A DNA stretch of 64,000 nucleotides from Pontibacillus salipaludis. Lineage in GTDB: Bacteria > Bacillota > Bacilli > Bacillales > BH030062. Position numbers and translations under genes: made by a program. Below are positions 42,630 to 52,077 of this stretch, in pieces. The stretch spans positions 146,727-210,726 of the forward strand of contig NZ_BMIN01000005.1 in assembly GCF_014642405.1 (NCBI RefSeq), in the 5' to 3' direction. The number at the start of each line of letters is the position of its first letter. The first letter of the stretch is position 1. Below the pieces are notes generated by a model that did no database searches, was not told the origin of the DNA, and saw nothing but the letters and a program-made list of their open reading frames with translations.

Positions 42630-43079
42630 CTATTCCACTCCATACTCCACAATACCTTTGATATAGGCAGCTTCACTTTCATCCATTTCATAATACTCTA
42701 CCTCACTCCAACTCTCTCCATTCCGTTCTCCTATAATCGCCCCGTCACTTGTGAACCAAATACGTGCATCGATTAACCCTACAGATTTTCGAGGGCTCAT
42801 TACGCTCATATAGAGGTCAGGATTTTCTTCATTTACATTAGCATTCTCTATTGGTTTCTTATGTACATAGATCATCATGACGGTATCTATGATCGTCTGA
42901 TTCTCTACATCTGTAAACACATATCGGTCATCTACTCGGTTTGGATGTTCGCTGTTTTGGTGTCCAAATCGAATTTCCCTTGAGGCTTCATTAGGCGAGT
43001 TGATTCCAACGAAATATCCCCCTAGAAAAAGCATAATACCAAAGGCTGTTACACTGGTTAGTAGGATAAATTTCTTCAA
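42630..43079 (-). CDS. Membrane-anchored hypothetical protein
   Basis: 149 residues from TTG at 43079, chosen because TGGAGG lies 8 bases upstream (a frame to 43109 exists). One N-terminal hydrophobic segment (about 4-23) then a soluble, Asn/Glu-rich domain with VIMMIYVHKKPIE-like TVMMIYVHKKPIENANVN and IWFTSDGAIIGERNGESWSE. Probably anchored and facing out. No family recognised. Confidence 0.68.
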   Translation of the reverse strand: MKKFILLTSVTAFGIMLFLGGYFVGINSPNEASREIRFGHQNSEHPNRVDDRYVFTDVENQTIIDTVMMIYVHKKPIENANVNEENPDLYMSVMSPRKSVGLIDARIWFTSDGAIIGERNGESWSEVEYYEMDESEAAYIKGIVEYGVE

Positions 43080-43395
43080 GGTGGTCCTCCATTCTTTATA
43101 GACATTCATGCATATAGCATTGAGGCAAGAGGTATTACCATATATTTCATGATGGTACTATCATTATGGAATAAAAATGACAATCATTCAAAATAAATTT
43201 CCCATAAAAAAAGGAATTGAAGGTGACATTACCGTAAATGGTAAATTAGGTAATCAGAAAGTTTTGACAAATGTTTATAAAGAGGTGCACAGATAAGGGG
43301 GGAGGAAGGGAGCGATTGGATGTAAGATATGACGTATAGGCGCCGATGTTGGATCAGTTTCGTGTGAATTTCCAAAACCAAGAGGAGGAAACGAA
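43080..43395. promoter_or_regulatory. Upstream region of the acyl-CoA synthetase operon with GGTAAT dyads
   Basis: No gene seen. TTACCGTAAATGGTAA at about 43231-43246 is a dyad, with ATTAGGTAAT just after it, and TATTACCATATATTTCATGA with GATGGTACTATC lies about 100 bases upstream. TTGACA at about 43263 could be a -35, but no convincing -10 is at the right distance. Confidence 0.4.
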
Positions 43396-44913
43396 ATGAA
43401 TGGATCTGAACTATTAGCCATGCAAGCACGTAGGAGCCCTGATCAGGAAGCGATTGTGTCAAATGGAAATCGAGTGACGTACGAGGAATGGGATGTGAAG
43501 GTAAACCAGTTGGCAAATGGACTAGCTTCCTTAGGTGTTGGCGTAGGGGATAAGGTTATTCTTCATATGCCGAATACAGAAGAATTTTTGTATAGCTACT
43601 TCGCCGTACAGAGACTCGATGCGGTCATTGTCCCAATCAACGCTAAGCTCGTATATGATGAAATCCTCTATATTGTCGAGCATAGTGATGCCAAAGCCTT
43701 TCTCACACATGAACTACTTTTTCCTCAAGTAGCGCCGCTCGCTGACTCCAATCTTGTTTGTTTGAAGACAGGGGGCGCAGATGACGGATGGCGTTCGATG
43801 GAAGCGCTCATTAAAGCTTCTCCTAATACACCTCGAACCTCAACGACAAAAGAAGATGATGAAGTCGCACTCCTCTACACATCTGGTACGACCGGTAAAC
43901 CAAAAGGCGTTTTGTTTACGAACCGAAATATTCAAACTGTTGCCACCATGATGGCGATTGAAATGAAAATGGAGCCCGGAAGTCGCGTACTCCATATGAT
44001 GCCACTTAGCCACTCTGCTCCTCTCCACTTATTTATGATGTCAACGACTTACGTCGGAGCTACACACATCCTAGCACCAACCTTCACCCCAGACTTACTT
44101 CTTAATCTTGTTTCAAAAGAACACGTCACACACTTCTTCGGCGCTCCAGTCGCTTATCTACTAACTGCCAAACATCCAAATGTGAAAGAATACGACTTAA
44201 GCTCCATGCAGTATTGGGTTTACGGGGGTGCCCCGCTTGGTACGGAGGAAGTAAAGTTTCTGAAAGAACAGTTTCAAACCGACCGCCTCATGTGCGTATA
44301 CGGATTAACCGAAGCGGGTCCTAACGGCACACTTTTGTTACCGGAAGAGCATGACCTTAAAGCAGGTAGTATCGGAAGGCGTCCAGCCTTAAATAGTGAA
44401 ATCGATCTTGTTGATGAAAACGGACAGCCTGCTCCACCTGGTGAAGTCGGCGAGATTGTGCTTAGAGGTGAAGGGGTTATGAAAGGGTACTATAAAGATC
44501 CTGAGAAGACGCACGAAGTTTTTCGCAATGGTTGGCTCTATACAGGCGACGTTGGGAAGCGCGATGAGGAAGGGTTCTTCTGGGTCATCGATCGGAAGAA
44601 GGATATGATCATATCAGGTGGGGTGAATATTTTTCCAAAAGAAGTTGAAGAAGTGCTTCAGACGCATCCATCTGTTGCAGAAGTTGCTGTCGTTGGCATT
44701 CCTCATCCGGACTGGGGCGAGACGGTGAAAGCTTTTGTAGTGCCACAAAAGGGTGAGACTTCTTCAGAAGAATTGTCTTCTTTTCTGAAAGGGAAGGTTG
44801 CAGATTATAAGATCCCTCGAGTTTATGATTTTTTGGAAGCGCTACCGCGGAATGCGACGGGTAAGCTTTTGAAGCATCAGTTACGTCAGTCCGAAGTCGT
44901 GAAGGAGGTCTAA
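43396..44913 (+). CDS. AMP-forming acyl-CoA synthetase
   Basis: 505 residues, ANL superfamily. Motifs: YTSGTTGKPKGV (161-172, P-loop), VYGLTEAGP, GWLYTGDVGKRDEEGFFWVI, DRKKDMIISGG and PRNATGKLLKHQL with the catalytic Lys. It activates a carboxylic acid (fatty or aromatic) to its CoA ester through an acyl-AMP. It lies 1 base before an AidB-like acyl-CoA dehydrogenase, so the two probably start a beta-oxidation-type route. Substrate unknown. RBS GAGGAGG precedes ATG at 43396. Confidence 0.92.
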   Translation: MNGSELLAMQARRSPDQEAIVSNGNRVTYEEWDVKVNQLANGLASLGVGVGDKVILHMPNTEEFLYSYFAVQRLDAVIVPINAKLVYDEILYIVEHSDAKAFLTHELLFPQVAPLADSNLVCLKTGGADDGWRSMEALIKASPNTPRTSTTKEDDEVALLYTSGTTGKPKGVLFTNRNIQTVATMMAIEMKMEPGSRVLHMMPLSHSAPLHLFMMSTTYVGATHILAPTFTPDLLLNLVSKEHVTHFFGAPVAYLLTAKHPNVKEYDLSSMQYWVYGGAPLGTEEVKFLKEQFQTDRLMCVYGLTEAGPNGTLLLPEEHDLKAGSIGRRPALNSEIDLVDENGQPAPPGEVGEIVLRGEGVMKGYYKDPEKTHEVFRNGWLYTGDVGKRDEEGFFWVIDRKKDMIISGGVNIFPKEVEEVLQTHPSVAEVAVVGIPHPDWGETVKAFVVPQKGETSSEELSSFLKGKVADYKIPRVYDFLEALPRNATGKLLKHQLRQSEVVKEV

Positions 44914-44914
44914 C

Positions 44915-46591
44915 ATGAACTATTTTCGTGAAGATCCGAATCTATCGTTTATTCTTGATCAATATTTAGATGATGATTTTGCCGAGTGGGCGAAGCGGGA
45001 GTTGGATGAATACGGGGAGCTTTGTGCAACCGAGATCGATGAGCGCGCAGCACATACCGACCGGGAAGGCCAGCCGAAGTTAATCAAGTACGATAAAATG
45101 GGGAACGACACTTCGTATGTGTGGGTAAACGAAGGATATAAGAAGACCATTCAGCAAACGTATGACCGGGGAATCGTTGGATACGTGCATAAACCTATCC
45201 CAGAGCTTGGGCGGAAAGGGGATTACATTTATTCGTATGCGCAAGGGTATCTCCTCTCTCATACAGAGCCAGGATTCTATTGTCCGGTTACATTAACAAT
45301 GGCCACTGCCTACTTAATCGATCATTATGCCAGCGATGAATTGAAGAAGAAATACTTGCCTCATGTACTTTCAACAGGAGATGTGGAATTGTATGAAGGC
45401 GCAACGTTTTTGACTGAGCGGCAGGGTGGATCAGATGTTGGAGCGAATGAAACAACAGCGATTAAGGACGGAAAGGTGTACCGGCTTACGGGTGAGAAGT
45501 ATTTTGCTAGTAATGCAGGAATGTGCGGTGTGGCTATGGTGCTGGCCAGAAGAGAAGGGGATGGGGATGGATCTAAGGGACTTAGTTTGTTCCTCGTTCC
45601 TTGGAAAGACGGCGAGCAAACGGCAGAAGGGATATCCATTCGTCGTTTAAAAGACAAATTAGGTGTTAGAGCCGTCCCTTCAGCTGAGGTGGAGTTTAAA
45701 GGAGTCAAAGCCTACCTCGTAGGTGAAGCGGAGCGTGGCATCTATTACATGATGGAAGCTTTAAATTTATCACGTGTGTGTAACGCCGTTGCTTCAATCG
45801 GTATTATGCAACGAGCTTATCTTGAAGCGAAGCAATATGCCTACGAAAGGGTTACATTCGGAAGTTCATTAAAAGACTTCCCGATGGTTCGGGATACACT
45901 TGTCTCATTGAAAGCGAAGCAAGAAGTCGAAATGAGTAGTGTCTTTAAGATGATCTCCCTGTTTGACAACATTGCCAAAGAGCCAGAGAAAGCCTCAAAG
46001 CGTGGTATTGCTTTCGAGCGCCTGCTGATTGCTATTTTGAAAAAAGAAACCGCAGAACAGGCCATCCACTTCTGTCACGAAAGCATCGAAATGCATGGGG
46101 GGAATGGTTATATCGAAGACTTTGTCATGCCTCGTCTATTACGAGATGCCCAAGTGCTCACCGTGTGGGAAGGGACAGCGAATATCCTTGGGCTTGAGGT
46201 CCTGAAGCTGATGAAGAAATTTCAGGTTCACAACCTTTTCATAGAAGAGATGAAGACTTCATTAGACGCCTTACCTGCTAACCTTCAAGTCCAGCGATCA
46301 CTTGTCTATGAGAAAGTGGATCAGCTAGATCAAGAGATTAGCCAGCTCACTTCATACAGTGAAGAGGAGCAAACATTTTACGCAAAGCACCTAGCAGAGA
46401 AAATGGCTGCGATTTTCGAGAGTGTGGTGTCTCTTGAAGATGCGGTCAAAGGAGGAGCACGTAAGACCGCCGTTGCTGAAGTGTTCTTGCAGAAAACATG
46501 GAAAAAGAACGAGTTGGACACAAATAGAAAGTCATTGATTTATTATGATTTGATTGTAGAAGGGAAGGAATCAAAAGTTGGGGTGAACTAG
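44915..46591 (+). CDS. AidB-like acyl-CoA dehydrogenase
   Basis: 558 residues, longer than common acyl-CoA dehydrogenases because of an AidB-type N-terminal extension. FAD-fold motifs: LTERQGGSDVG, LTGEKYFASNAG, ALNLSRVCNAVASIG, and near 390-420 MHGGNGYIEDFVMPRLLRDA followed by WEGTANILGLEVLK. A C-terminal helical domain continues to the end. Its RBS (AAGGAGG) lies in the end of the synthetase gene, giving translational coupling. It likely oxidises the CoA ester made by the partner; the AidB DNA-protection role is not implied. Confidence 0.9.
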   Translation: MNYFREDPNLSFILDQYLDDDFAEWAKRELDEYGELCATEIDERAAHTDREGQPKLIKYDKMGNDTSYVWVNEGYKKTIQQTYDRGIVGYVHKPIPELGRKGDYIYSYAQGYLLSHTEPGFYCPVTLTMATAYLIDHYASDELKKKYLPHVLSTGDVELYEGATFLTERQGGSDVGANETTAIKDGKVYRLTGEKYFASNAGMCGVAMVLARREGDGDGSKGLSLFLVPWKDGEQTAEGISIRRLKDKLGVRAVPSAEVEFKGVKAYLVGEAERGIYYMMEALNLSRVCNAVASIGIMQRAYLEAKQYAYERVTFGSSLKDFPMVRDTLVSLKAKQEVEMSSVFKMISLFDNIAKEPEKASKRGIAFERLLIAILKKETAEQAIHFCHESIEMHGGNGYIEDFVMPRLLRDAQVLTVWEGTANILGLEVLKLMKKFQVHNLFIEEMKTSLDALPANLQVQRSLVYEKVDQLDQEISQLTSYSEEEQTFYAKHLAEKMAAIFESVVSLEDAVKGGARKTAVAEVFLQKTWKKNELDTNRKSLIYYDLIVEGKESKVGVN

Positions 46592-47043
46592 TGGGATGGA
46601 GGGACATGGGATGGAGGGACAGGTTCCTTGTCCCGTTTCATGAAAGGTAAGGAATAACAAAACGGACAAGATTCTTAAGCATCTTGTCCGTTTTTATATG
46701 TGGTGCCTGACCTATACTTTCACTAAAACGTTTTTCTTTCGAGACACGAAGGGACGATGAACCTGTCCCCTTTGTCCCGGAATTTGAAGAGGAATTTAGA
46801 GGTATGTGATTTATAGAGTGTTGAAGTATGATATTATTTTATATAGTGAAATTAAATGAGAGAATACATATGCTTTCTTGCAGAAGGGCGTTCTGACTTA
46901 AGAATGGACCTATTAATGGACCTATTCTCCATTCAGTTGGATCAGAGTTGTTTAATATGCTTAGAATTCTATATGATTGTGAACAAAGAAAAAGTATGTT
47001 CATAATATAAACTAGACGAATGAAACAAAAGGATTGAATAGAT
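46592..47043. repeat. Gap with GGGACAGGTTC..GTCCC interspersed elements
   Basis: No gene supported in this 450-base gap. GGGACAGGTTCCTTGTCCCG at about 46617-46636 and, inverted, GATGAACCTGTCCC with TTTGTCCCGG at about 46754-46781 belong to a small palindromic family also seen at 53666-53707 and, degenerate, at 59785-59812. A single GGTGCCTGACC copy of the other family is at 46702. The last 240 bases are AT-rich and show nothing I can name. Confidence 0.6.
46659..46697 (+). terminator. Terminator of the synthetase/dehydrogenase operon
   Basis: AAAACGGACAAGAT / ATCTTGTCCGTTTTT stem with an 8-base loop. Confidence 0.92.
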
Positions 47044-47955
47044 ATGACAAAATTGAAATGGTACGAAGATCTTTCAAAGTTAATTAACGTGAACCATGTA
47101 AAAAAAGATGAACCGTTAAGAACCTACACATTCACTCATACTGGTGGGGAAGCGGATATTTTGGTTTCACCTGAAAGTAACAATGAGGCGGGAGAAGTGC
47201 TGGCGTATTGCTATGAGAATGAAGTACCTGTAACGTTCCTTGGGAATGGGTCTAACATGATTATTAAAGATGGTGGCATTAGAGGTGTCGTTCTTTTCTT
47301 AGGGAAGATGAAGGATATCAGTCATAATGGAAACAAAATAACAGCTCAAGCTGGTGCTAAGATTATTGATGTTTCTAGATATGCTCTAGAGAAAAAGCTA
47401 ACGGGATTGGAATTTGCATGCGGAATCCCTGGCACAACAGGCGGAGCCCTCTATATGAACGCAGGTGCATACGGTGGCGAGGTCTCCGATGTGCTTGAAA
47501 GCGCGGTCGTCGTGACGGATAAGGGTGAGCTTTTAGCCGTAAGTGCTGAAGATCTTGGGTTAGGATATCGAACTAGTAACATTCCGGATCGGAACTTACT
47601 CGTATTAGAAGCTACCTTCGCTTTACAAGAAGGTGAGTATGATGTCATTAAGGAAAAGATGGATGATTTAACATTCAAACGTGAATCGAAGCAGCCTTTA
47701 GAATTCCCTTCTTGCGGCAGCGTCTTTAAAAGGCCTCCAGGCTATTTTGCTGGGAAGTTAATTCAAGACAGTGACTTACAAGGCGTTCAAATTGGTGGCG
47801 TCATGGTTTCAACGAAGCACGCTGGATTTATGGTCAATGTAGGCGGAGGAACGGCAACCGATTACGTGAACTTAATTAGGCACGTTCAGGAAACCGTTAA
47901 AGAGAAGTTCGGTGTAGACCTTGAAACAGAAGTTAGAATTATAGGTGAAGATTAA
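47044..47955 (+). CDS. murB: UDP-N-acetylenolpyruvoylglucosamine reductase
   Basis: 303 residues, MurB: flavin-binding [17 protein letters not shown] and [42 protein letters not shown] with the catalytic Ser, and C-terminal ETEVRIIGE. It reduces UDP-GlcNAc-enolpyruvate to UDP-MurNAc in peptidoglycan synthesis. Stands alone, not in a mur/division cluster, so a second paralog may exist elsewhere. RBS AAGGATTG precedes ATG at 47044; terminator overlaps the stop. Confidence 0.95.
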   Translation: MTKLKWYEDLSKLINVNHVKKDEPLRTYTFTHTGGEADILVSPESNNEAGEVLAYCYENEVPVTFLGNGSNMIIKDGGIRGVVLFLGKMKDISHNGNKITAQAGAKIIDVSRYALEKKLTGLEFACGIPGTTGGALYMNAGAYGGEVSDVLESAVVVTDKGELLAVSAEDLGLGYRTSNIPDRNLLVLEATFALQEGEYDVIKEKMDDLTFKRESKQPLEFPSCGSVFKRPPGYFAGKLIQDSDLQGVQIGGVMVSTKHAGFMVNVGGGTATDYVNLIRHVQETVKEKFGVDLETEVRIIGED

Positions 47956-47990
47956 AAGGTAAAGAGCCACGTGCTCTTTACCTTTTTTAT
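47954..47990. terminator. Bidirectional terminator between murB and the small minus-strand gene
   Basis: AAAAGGTAAAGAGC / GCTCTTTACCTTTTTT, overlapping the murB stop codon. Confidence 0.92.
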
Positions 47991-47996
47991 GGTACA

Positions 47997-48155
47997 TCAG
48001 TCTCTCATCGATCCAGCCTCGCGAGACGTCATGTCCCCGATTCCAGCGTCTAAATCCTTTTGAATGTCTTGTTTTACTTTCTGAGGATCTGTACCGGCAT
48101 AGCCTTTTTTCATTGGGGACTTCGAATTTCCTTTAGATGGTTTATTTGGTTTCAT
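47997..48155 (-). CDS. Small hydrophilic protein of unknown function
   Basis: 52 residues from ATG at 48155 (AAGGAGGG 5-6 bases upstream; a longer frame to 48182 is unlikely). Lys/Pro-rich start MKPNKPSKGNSKSPMKKGY followed by GTDPQKVKQDIQKDLDAGIG and REAGSMRD. Composition resembles small spore-associated proteins of Bacillaceae, but I cannot name a family. Confidence 0.65.
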   Translation of the reverse strand: MKPNKPSKGNSKSPMKKGYAGTDPQKVKQDIQKDLDAGIGDMTSREAGSMRD

Positions 48156-48236
48156 ACCATCCCTCCTTCTTACATGCATCACCTTTATTGTTGGTTGAAA
48201 GCTGAATCCTATACTGTAAGGAATGCCTAAATCGGA

Positions 48237-49475
48237 CTAGTCTATATTTCGCACTATCGTCGATCTAAAGGTATAACACACGGAAAGAGTCGTAATCACC
48301 AATCCACAAAGCCCCATAACTGTAGGGATGGAGAGATGTACAAGCAAAGAGAGAGAGACGAATCCGTATGATAACGGAACGAGTCCATTTGATGAGGCGT
48401 TCACGATACTCATGACACGACCAATCTTATCTGATCGACTTTGTTCTTGGATGGTTGAGATAAGAGAGACATTAATAACGGATGATAATAAGCCCATCAC
48501 CCCTAATAAGCCCATCCCTTGCCATAGGTGATGAATCATACCAAGTAGGGACAAACAAATGCCCAGGACGGTCATTAAGCATAAAATCATAATCCCTCTT
48601 TTTCGCCTCAGGTTAATTACCCCTATAAGAAGGGCTCCCGTTAGCATTCCCCCTTGATAAGCACTTTGCATGAAGCTTAATTGCAGAGGTTCTCCATCTA
48701 GGGCATGATCGACGATGAGGGGGATCCCTATAAGGAGAGGGCCAAAGAAGAAAAAATTAATAAAGATGATAATCATCAGTATGTTCTTTAAAAAGGGAAG
48801 ATTCCATACGTAGCGGAACCCATCTTTTAATTCTGTCTTGGTTGAGGGTGTTGATTTCTCGATTTGTGCCTCTTCTTTAATGAAGAAGGAGAAGAGGGAG
48901 GTGAGGAAAAGAAGAGCAGCGATTGTTGCAAATAATACAGAAAATGAGCTGATTGTTAACACAAAACCACCTAAGATTGGACCTGTGAACATGGCGAATT
49001 GATTGGAGCTTTGGATAAAAGAGTTCGCTTGCGTTAGCTTCTCCTTTGATATAAGTGTAGGTACAAGTGATGAGTTGGCAGGGGAGAAGAAGGCGTCGAC
49101 AACTCCAAAGCATAATGCAAAAGCAATAAGAGGTGCCATTGCCAGCAGACTTAATTGAAAGAAGATCATCATGCCGATCATTAATACCCCTCTTACTAAA
49201 CTAGATATCACCATGATGCGAGACCTTCTGAACCGGTCGGCAAGTACACCTCCAATCGTCATAAGGAAAATCCGGGGGATCATAGTGACCATTAAGACGA
49301 CCCCTAGAAGAGCCTCTTGATCAAGGACACGAACGATATACCACTGTTCAGCAAATAGATAGGTAGATAAAGCAAGGAAAGATGTTGTACTTGAGAACCA
49401 CAAATAGAGAAACTTTTGATTCTTCCATAAGCGTCCTGATATCGAACTGTTTGAGGTAGCTAAAGCGTCATTCAT
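48237..49475 (-). CDS. MFS transporter, probable drug exporter
   Basis: 412 residues, 12 predicted membrane segments, MFS motif A GGVLADRFRRSR after segment 2 (about 75-86), and a domain pattern like MFS-type macrolide or enterobactin exporters (MFS_3). A shortened N-terminus starts MNDALATSNS; ATG at 49475 is preferred because GGAAAGG is 9 bases upstream. It lies 22 bases after a helix-turn-helix regulator, which probably represses both. Confidence 0.85.
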   Translation of the reverse strand: MNDALATSNSSISGRLWKNQKFLYLWFSSTTSFLALSTYLFAEQWYIVRVLDQEALLGVVLMVTMIPRIFLMTIGGVLADRFRRSRIMVISSLVRGVLMIGMMIFFQLSLLAMAPLIAFALCFGVVDAFFSPANSSLVPTLISKEKLTQANSFIQSSNQFAMFTGPILGGFVLTISSFSVLFATIAALLFLTSLFSFFIKEEAQIEKSTPSTKTELKDGFRYVWNLPFLKNILMIIIFINFFFFGPLLIGIPLIVDHALDGEPLQLSFMQSAYQGGMLTGALLIGVINLRRKRGIMILCLMTVLGICLSLLGMIHHLWQGMGLLGVMGLLSSVINVSLISTIQEQSRSDKIGRVMSIVNASSNGLVPLSYGFVSLSLLVHLSIPTVMGLCGLVITTLSVCYTFRSTIVRNID

Positions 49476-49497
49476 ATTTCGCATCCTTTCCTTTCGT

Positions 49498-50085
49498 TTA
49501 TTCCTTTTTGAACAGAGGCTCATCTATACGTAAAGCCGTGGTCATTATGTAGTAATCATGTTGATCTCCTTCTGAATTGTCCTCTTCTAACTCTTGCAGT
49601 AGGGAGCGGTATTTCTCTGTGAATTTTACGAAAGTCTGTTTACTAACGGATACTTCCTTCTGGAGTGAAAGGCGATCCCACTCTTCTACTTCTTTTGATT
49701 CAAGCCGAAAGGATTCTTCTGGAGCGGTTAACACTCGTGTTTTGGCACGGTCTAATACTTCTAAATACGATTGCCTTGTAGCTTCTTGAGATTCTGAATA
49801 AGTAAGCAAGTGATCAGCAGGAATAAACCCTTTCGCGATTGCTTGATAATACTTTAGGATATTTCCCCTGCGTTCTTCTTTCTTCACTAGCTGAATGATG
49901 TTGTGCTTCTCGAGTTCACGTAGGTGATAAAGGATTTTAGCTCTTGAGAGATTCAGTTCCTGTGACAACATGTGTCCTGTATGTGGCTGCTCGACTAAAT
50001 ACATCAGCATTTTCGTCCGCAATGGATCACTAATAGCCTTTAATTGTTCATACGTTTCGATGATTTCTATTGTCTTTTGGTTCAT
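49498..50085 (-). CDS. ArsR-type winged-helix regulator
   Basis: 195 residues. N-terminal winged helix: QLKAISDPLRTKMLMYLVEQ, LSQELNLSRAKILYHLRELE and KKEERRGNILKYYQAIAKGF, as in ArsR/YdfF-type HTH_20 proteins. The C-terminal half is helical and acidic, possibly for dimerisation or effector binding. RBS AAAGGAGG precedes ATG at 50085. Upstream dyad TTAACCGGTTAA is a candidate operator. Co-oriented with the MFS exporter. Confidence 0.85.
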   Translation of the reverse strand: MNQKTIEIIETYEQLKAISDPLRTKMLMYLVEQPHTGHMLSQELNLSRAKILYHLRELEKHNIIQLVKKEERRGNILKYYQAIAKGFIPADHLLTYSESQEATRQSYLEVLDRAKTRVLTAPEESFRLESKEVEEWDRLSLQKEVSVSKQTFVKFTEKYRSLLQELEEDNSEGDQHDYYIMTTALRIDEPLFKKE

Positions 50086-50097
50086 GGGTAACCTCCT

Positions 50098-50120
50098 TTA
50101 ACCGGTTAAGTTTTGTTAAC
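50098..50120. promoter_or_regulatory. Candidate operator of the ArsR-type regulator
   Basis: Perfect 12-bp palindrome TTAACCGGTTAA followed by GTTAAC five bases later, directly before the regulator RBS (the first bases overlap it). Confidence 0.5.
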
Positions 50121-50324
50121 TGGATTATAAAGGAACTTGTAAAAAAAGTAAAATGAAAATTTACGTAAAGACAGGAGCAACCGTTAAGAGATTAGGGAAG
50201 GATTTATATACTAATAGACCAATTCTAAAGAAACTCATGTATGAAATAATTTTCACTTTAACAGTTTCAAGCCCTCCCCCTTTGTGATAAACTAGTGAAA
50301 ATTTACCAAAGGAGAGAGGTCCAA

Positions 50325-50849
50325 ATGAAGCAACATCTAAAACTAGTAGAACCATCAAGCGAGTTACAAGCAGCCTACCACTCTTACTATAACGAATGGG
50401 TAGAAAGTGGAGAGAACATGATTCCATTCGTTCTTCAGAAGGACCCGGCAGACTTTGAAGCGATGCTTCTTTACTTACGAAATAATTCAAGAGGCATTGG
50501 TCAGCCAGAGGGGTGGCTGCCTGACTCTACCTTTTGGCTGACGAATGAGAACAACCGAATTCTTGGGATCGTAAATATTCGTCACGGGTTAACGGAGTTT
50601 CTACGAAAGAGTGGAGGTCACATTGGTTACGGTATTCGTCCGTCCGAACGTCGTAAAGGATACGCCACATCTATCCTTCAACTAGCGCTCGAGAAAGCGA
50701 AAGAGCTTGGCATACAAGAAGCATTGGTTGTATGCGATGCGGATAATGAAGGATCTATGAAAACGATCTTGAATAACGGGGGCGTCCAAGACACGGATCA
50801 CATCGAGGAGAATGGCAATGTTGTGAAGCGGTTTTGGATAGGGGTATAA
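50325..50849 (+). CDS. GNAT family N-acetyltransferase
   Basis: 174 residues. Acetyl-CoA binding motif IGYGIRPSERRKGYATSILQ at about 108-127, ending in VVKRFWIGV. The N-terminal half (DPADFEAMLLYLRNNSRG) matches the YjaB/RimI-like group with unknown substrate. ATG at 50325 has AAAGGAGAG upstream; the frame from 50295 is not favoured. Confidence 0.88.
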   Translation: MKQHLKLVEPSSELQAAYHSYYNEWVESGENMIPFVLQKDPADFEAMLLYLRNNSRGIGQPEGWLPDSTFWLTNENNRILGIVNIRHGLTEFLRKSGGHIGYGIRPSERRKGYATSILQLALEKAKELGIQEALVVCDADNEGSMKTILNNGGVQDTDHIEENGNVVKRFWIGV

Positions 50850-50890
50850 AAGGATGCCTTGCCATCTACATCACTAAAGGAGGCATACAT

Positions 50891-51273
50891 ATGAAATTTC
50901 GTGAATTTGGATTAATCGTTTTTACCGAGAACTACGAAGAATGCATAACCTTTTACAAAGATATCCTTAAGCTACCTGTAAGGAATGTAAAAAGCACGCT
51001 CGTCTCTTTTGATCTTCCTCATGTTATTTAATGGTCGAACAAGGCGGGGTTGGAAGTAATGAGGAAAAGGCCAGGCATCAAAATCCAACTGTGATCCGAT
51101 TTGATGTGCAAGACTTAGACGTTGAAGTTCATCAGCTAGAGAGTCGTGGAGCTACTTTCAAAGAGAGAAGGCTTGAATTTGATTGGGGAACGATTGCTGT
51201 TTTAACAGATCCTGATGGGAATCGGATCGAGCTTGGAGAGTTGAATGATTCTAGTGCTTCTTTTCGACCATAG
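50891..51273 (+). pseudogene. VOC (glyoxalase/bleomycin-resistance) family gene split by a frameshift
   Basis: AGGAGGC precedes ATG at 50891. The first part (MKFREFGLIVFTENYEECIT to VSFDLPHVI, stop at 51029-51031) is a VOC N-half. The second part (MVEQGGVGSNEEKARHQNPT to ELNDSSASF) is the matching C-half in another frame. The join reads CAT GTT ATT TAA; restoring one base in the codon after CAT gives an uninterrupted FDLPHG-YLMVEQGG. So one base appears missing near 51018-51022. Either a recent pseudogene or a sequencing error. Confidence 0.8.
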
Positions 51274-51386
51274 CCTTTATAGGGTAATAGAATAGGGATA
51301 TGATAGAAGTTCTCCCTTTCCCATGTAAATCGATTGAAACGATCATTCACCCCCAATCGTAGATACTATAAAGGAGGGTGCGAAGC

Positions 51387-51719
51387 ATGACGGTTCTTTG
51401 GATAGGTCTTTGTTTACTCGTATTTCTAACGATCGTTTACTTCTTTCAAGTGCGTTGGAAAGTAAAAGGTGATGTATTAGAAGTGAAACACCTTTTCTCA
51501 CGAGTGACCATTCCTCTAAATGATATTATAAAGGTGGAAGAGTCGGAATACTTTGCTGGTCCAGGGGATGCCACTGTAATTGGTATACCAGGTCGGATTA
51601 ATGACCGGATCGTGCTCACCACCACATCTGAAAAGTACCTGCTGGCTCTTAATGGGTATGGAAAGTTTGTCAGAGATCTAGAGCAGGCGAATTCTGATAT
51701 ACAATTTAATGTTTACTAA
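51387..51719 (+). CDS. SunI/YnzG-like small membrane protein with bacterial PH-type domain
   Basis: 110 residues: one N-terminal membrane segment (about 2-20) and a beta-rich domain with VKGDVLEVKHLFSRVTIPLNDI and RINDRIVLTTTSEKYLLALN. This is the layout of SunI-type proteins, where the prototype confers immunity to sublancin. No bacteriocin gene is adjacent, so immunity is not implied. ATG at 51387 has AAAGGAGGG upstream. Confidence 0.68.
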   Translation: MTVLWIGLCLLVFLTIVYFFQVRWKVKGDVLEVKHLFSRVTIPLNDIIKVEESEYFAGPGDATVIGIPGRINDRIVLTTTSEKYLLALNGYGKFVRDLEQANSDIQFNVY

Positions 51720-51721
51720 AC

Positions 51722-51756
51722 AAAGGGACATGAGCAAACGAGGCTCATGTCCTTTT
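51722..51756. terminator. Terminator after the SunI-like gene
   Basis: AAAGGGACATGAGC / GCTCATGTCCTTTT stem with a 7-base loop. Confidence 0.85.
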
Positions 51757-51797
51757 ATATTAGGAAATTTCACTATTTTTTTGGCCTAGATCATTGA

Positions 51798-51980
51798 TTA
51801 GCAGTTGTAATAACAGCAAGCGCCAACAATGATTAACAAGATGAACAACACAACAATTAATACAAACGTGTTGTCGTTACGGCACGGCATCATGCCGTAA
51901 GAAGGGCCCATATAAGCAGGAGCCACATTCGCAGGGGCATTTACATTTGCAGGTGCGTTAACATTAGCATACATATTCAT
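51798..51980 (-). CDS. YjcZ-type small sporulation protein
   Basis: 60 residues: a repetitive N-terminus (NVNAPANVNAPANV), then NTFVLIVVLFILLIIVGACC, the membrane segment that defines the YjcZ/SscA family of small spore proteins. The end has CCYYNC. RBS GAAAGGAAG precedes ATG at 51980. Monocistronic. Confidence 0.8.
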   Translation of the reverse strand: MNMYANVNAPANVNAPANVAPAYMGPSYGMMPCRNDNTFVLIVVLFILLIIVGACCYYNC

Positions 51981-52077
51981 TCTTCCTTTCAGACTAGTTA
52001 TTTGTCACTACAGTATACGCACCTATTCCAATTTCGAGCCCGTCAACCCAAAAAATGGGTACATGTCACGGTAGGGG

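Noticed and set aside
51387-51719. Sublancin-type bacteriocin locus suggested by the SunI-like protein
   Set aside because: No glycopeptide precursor, ABC exporter or glycosyltransferase gene is nearby.
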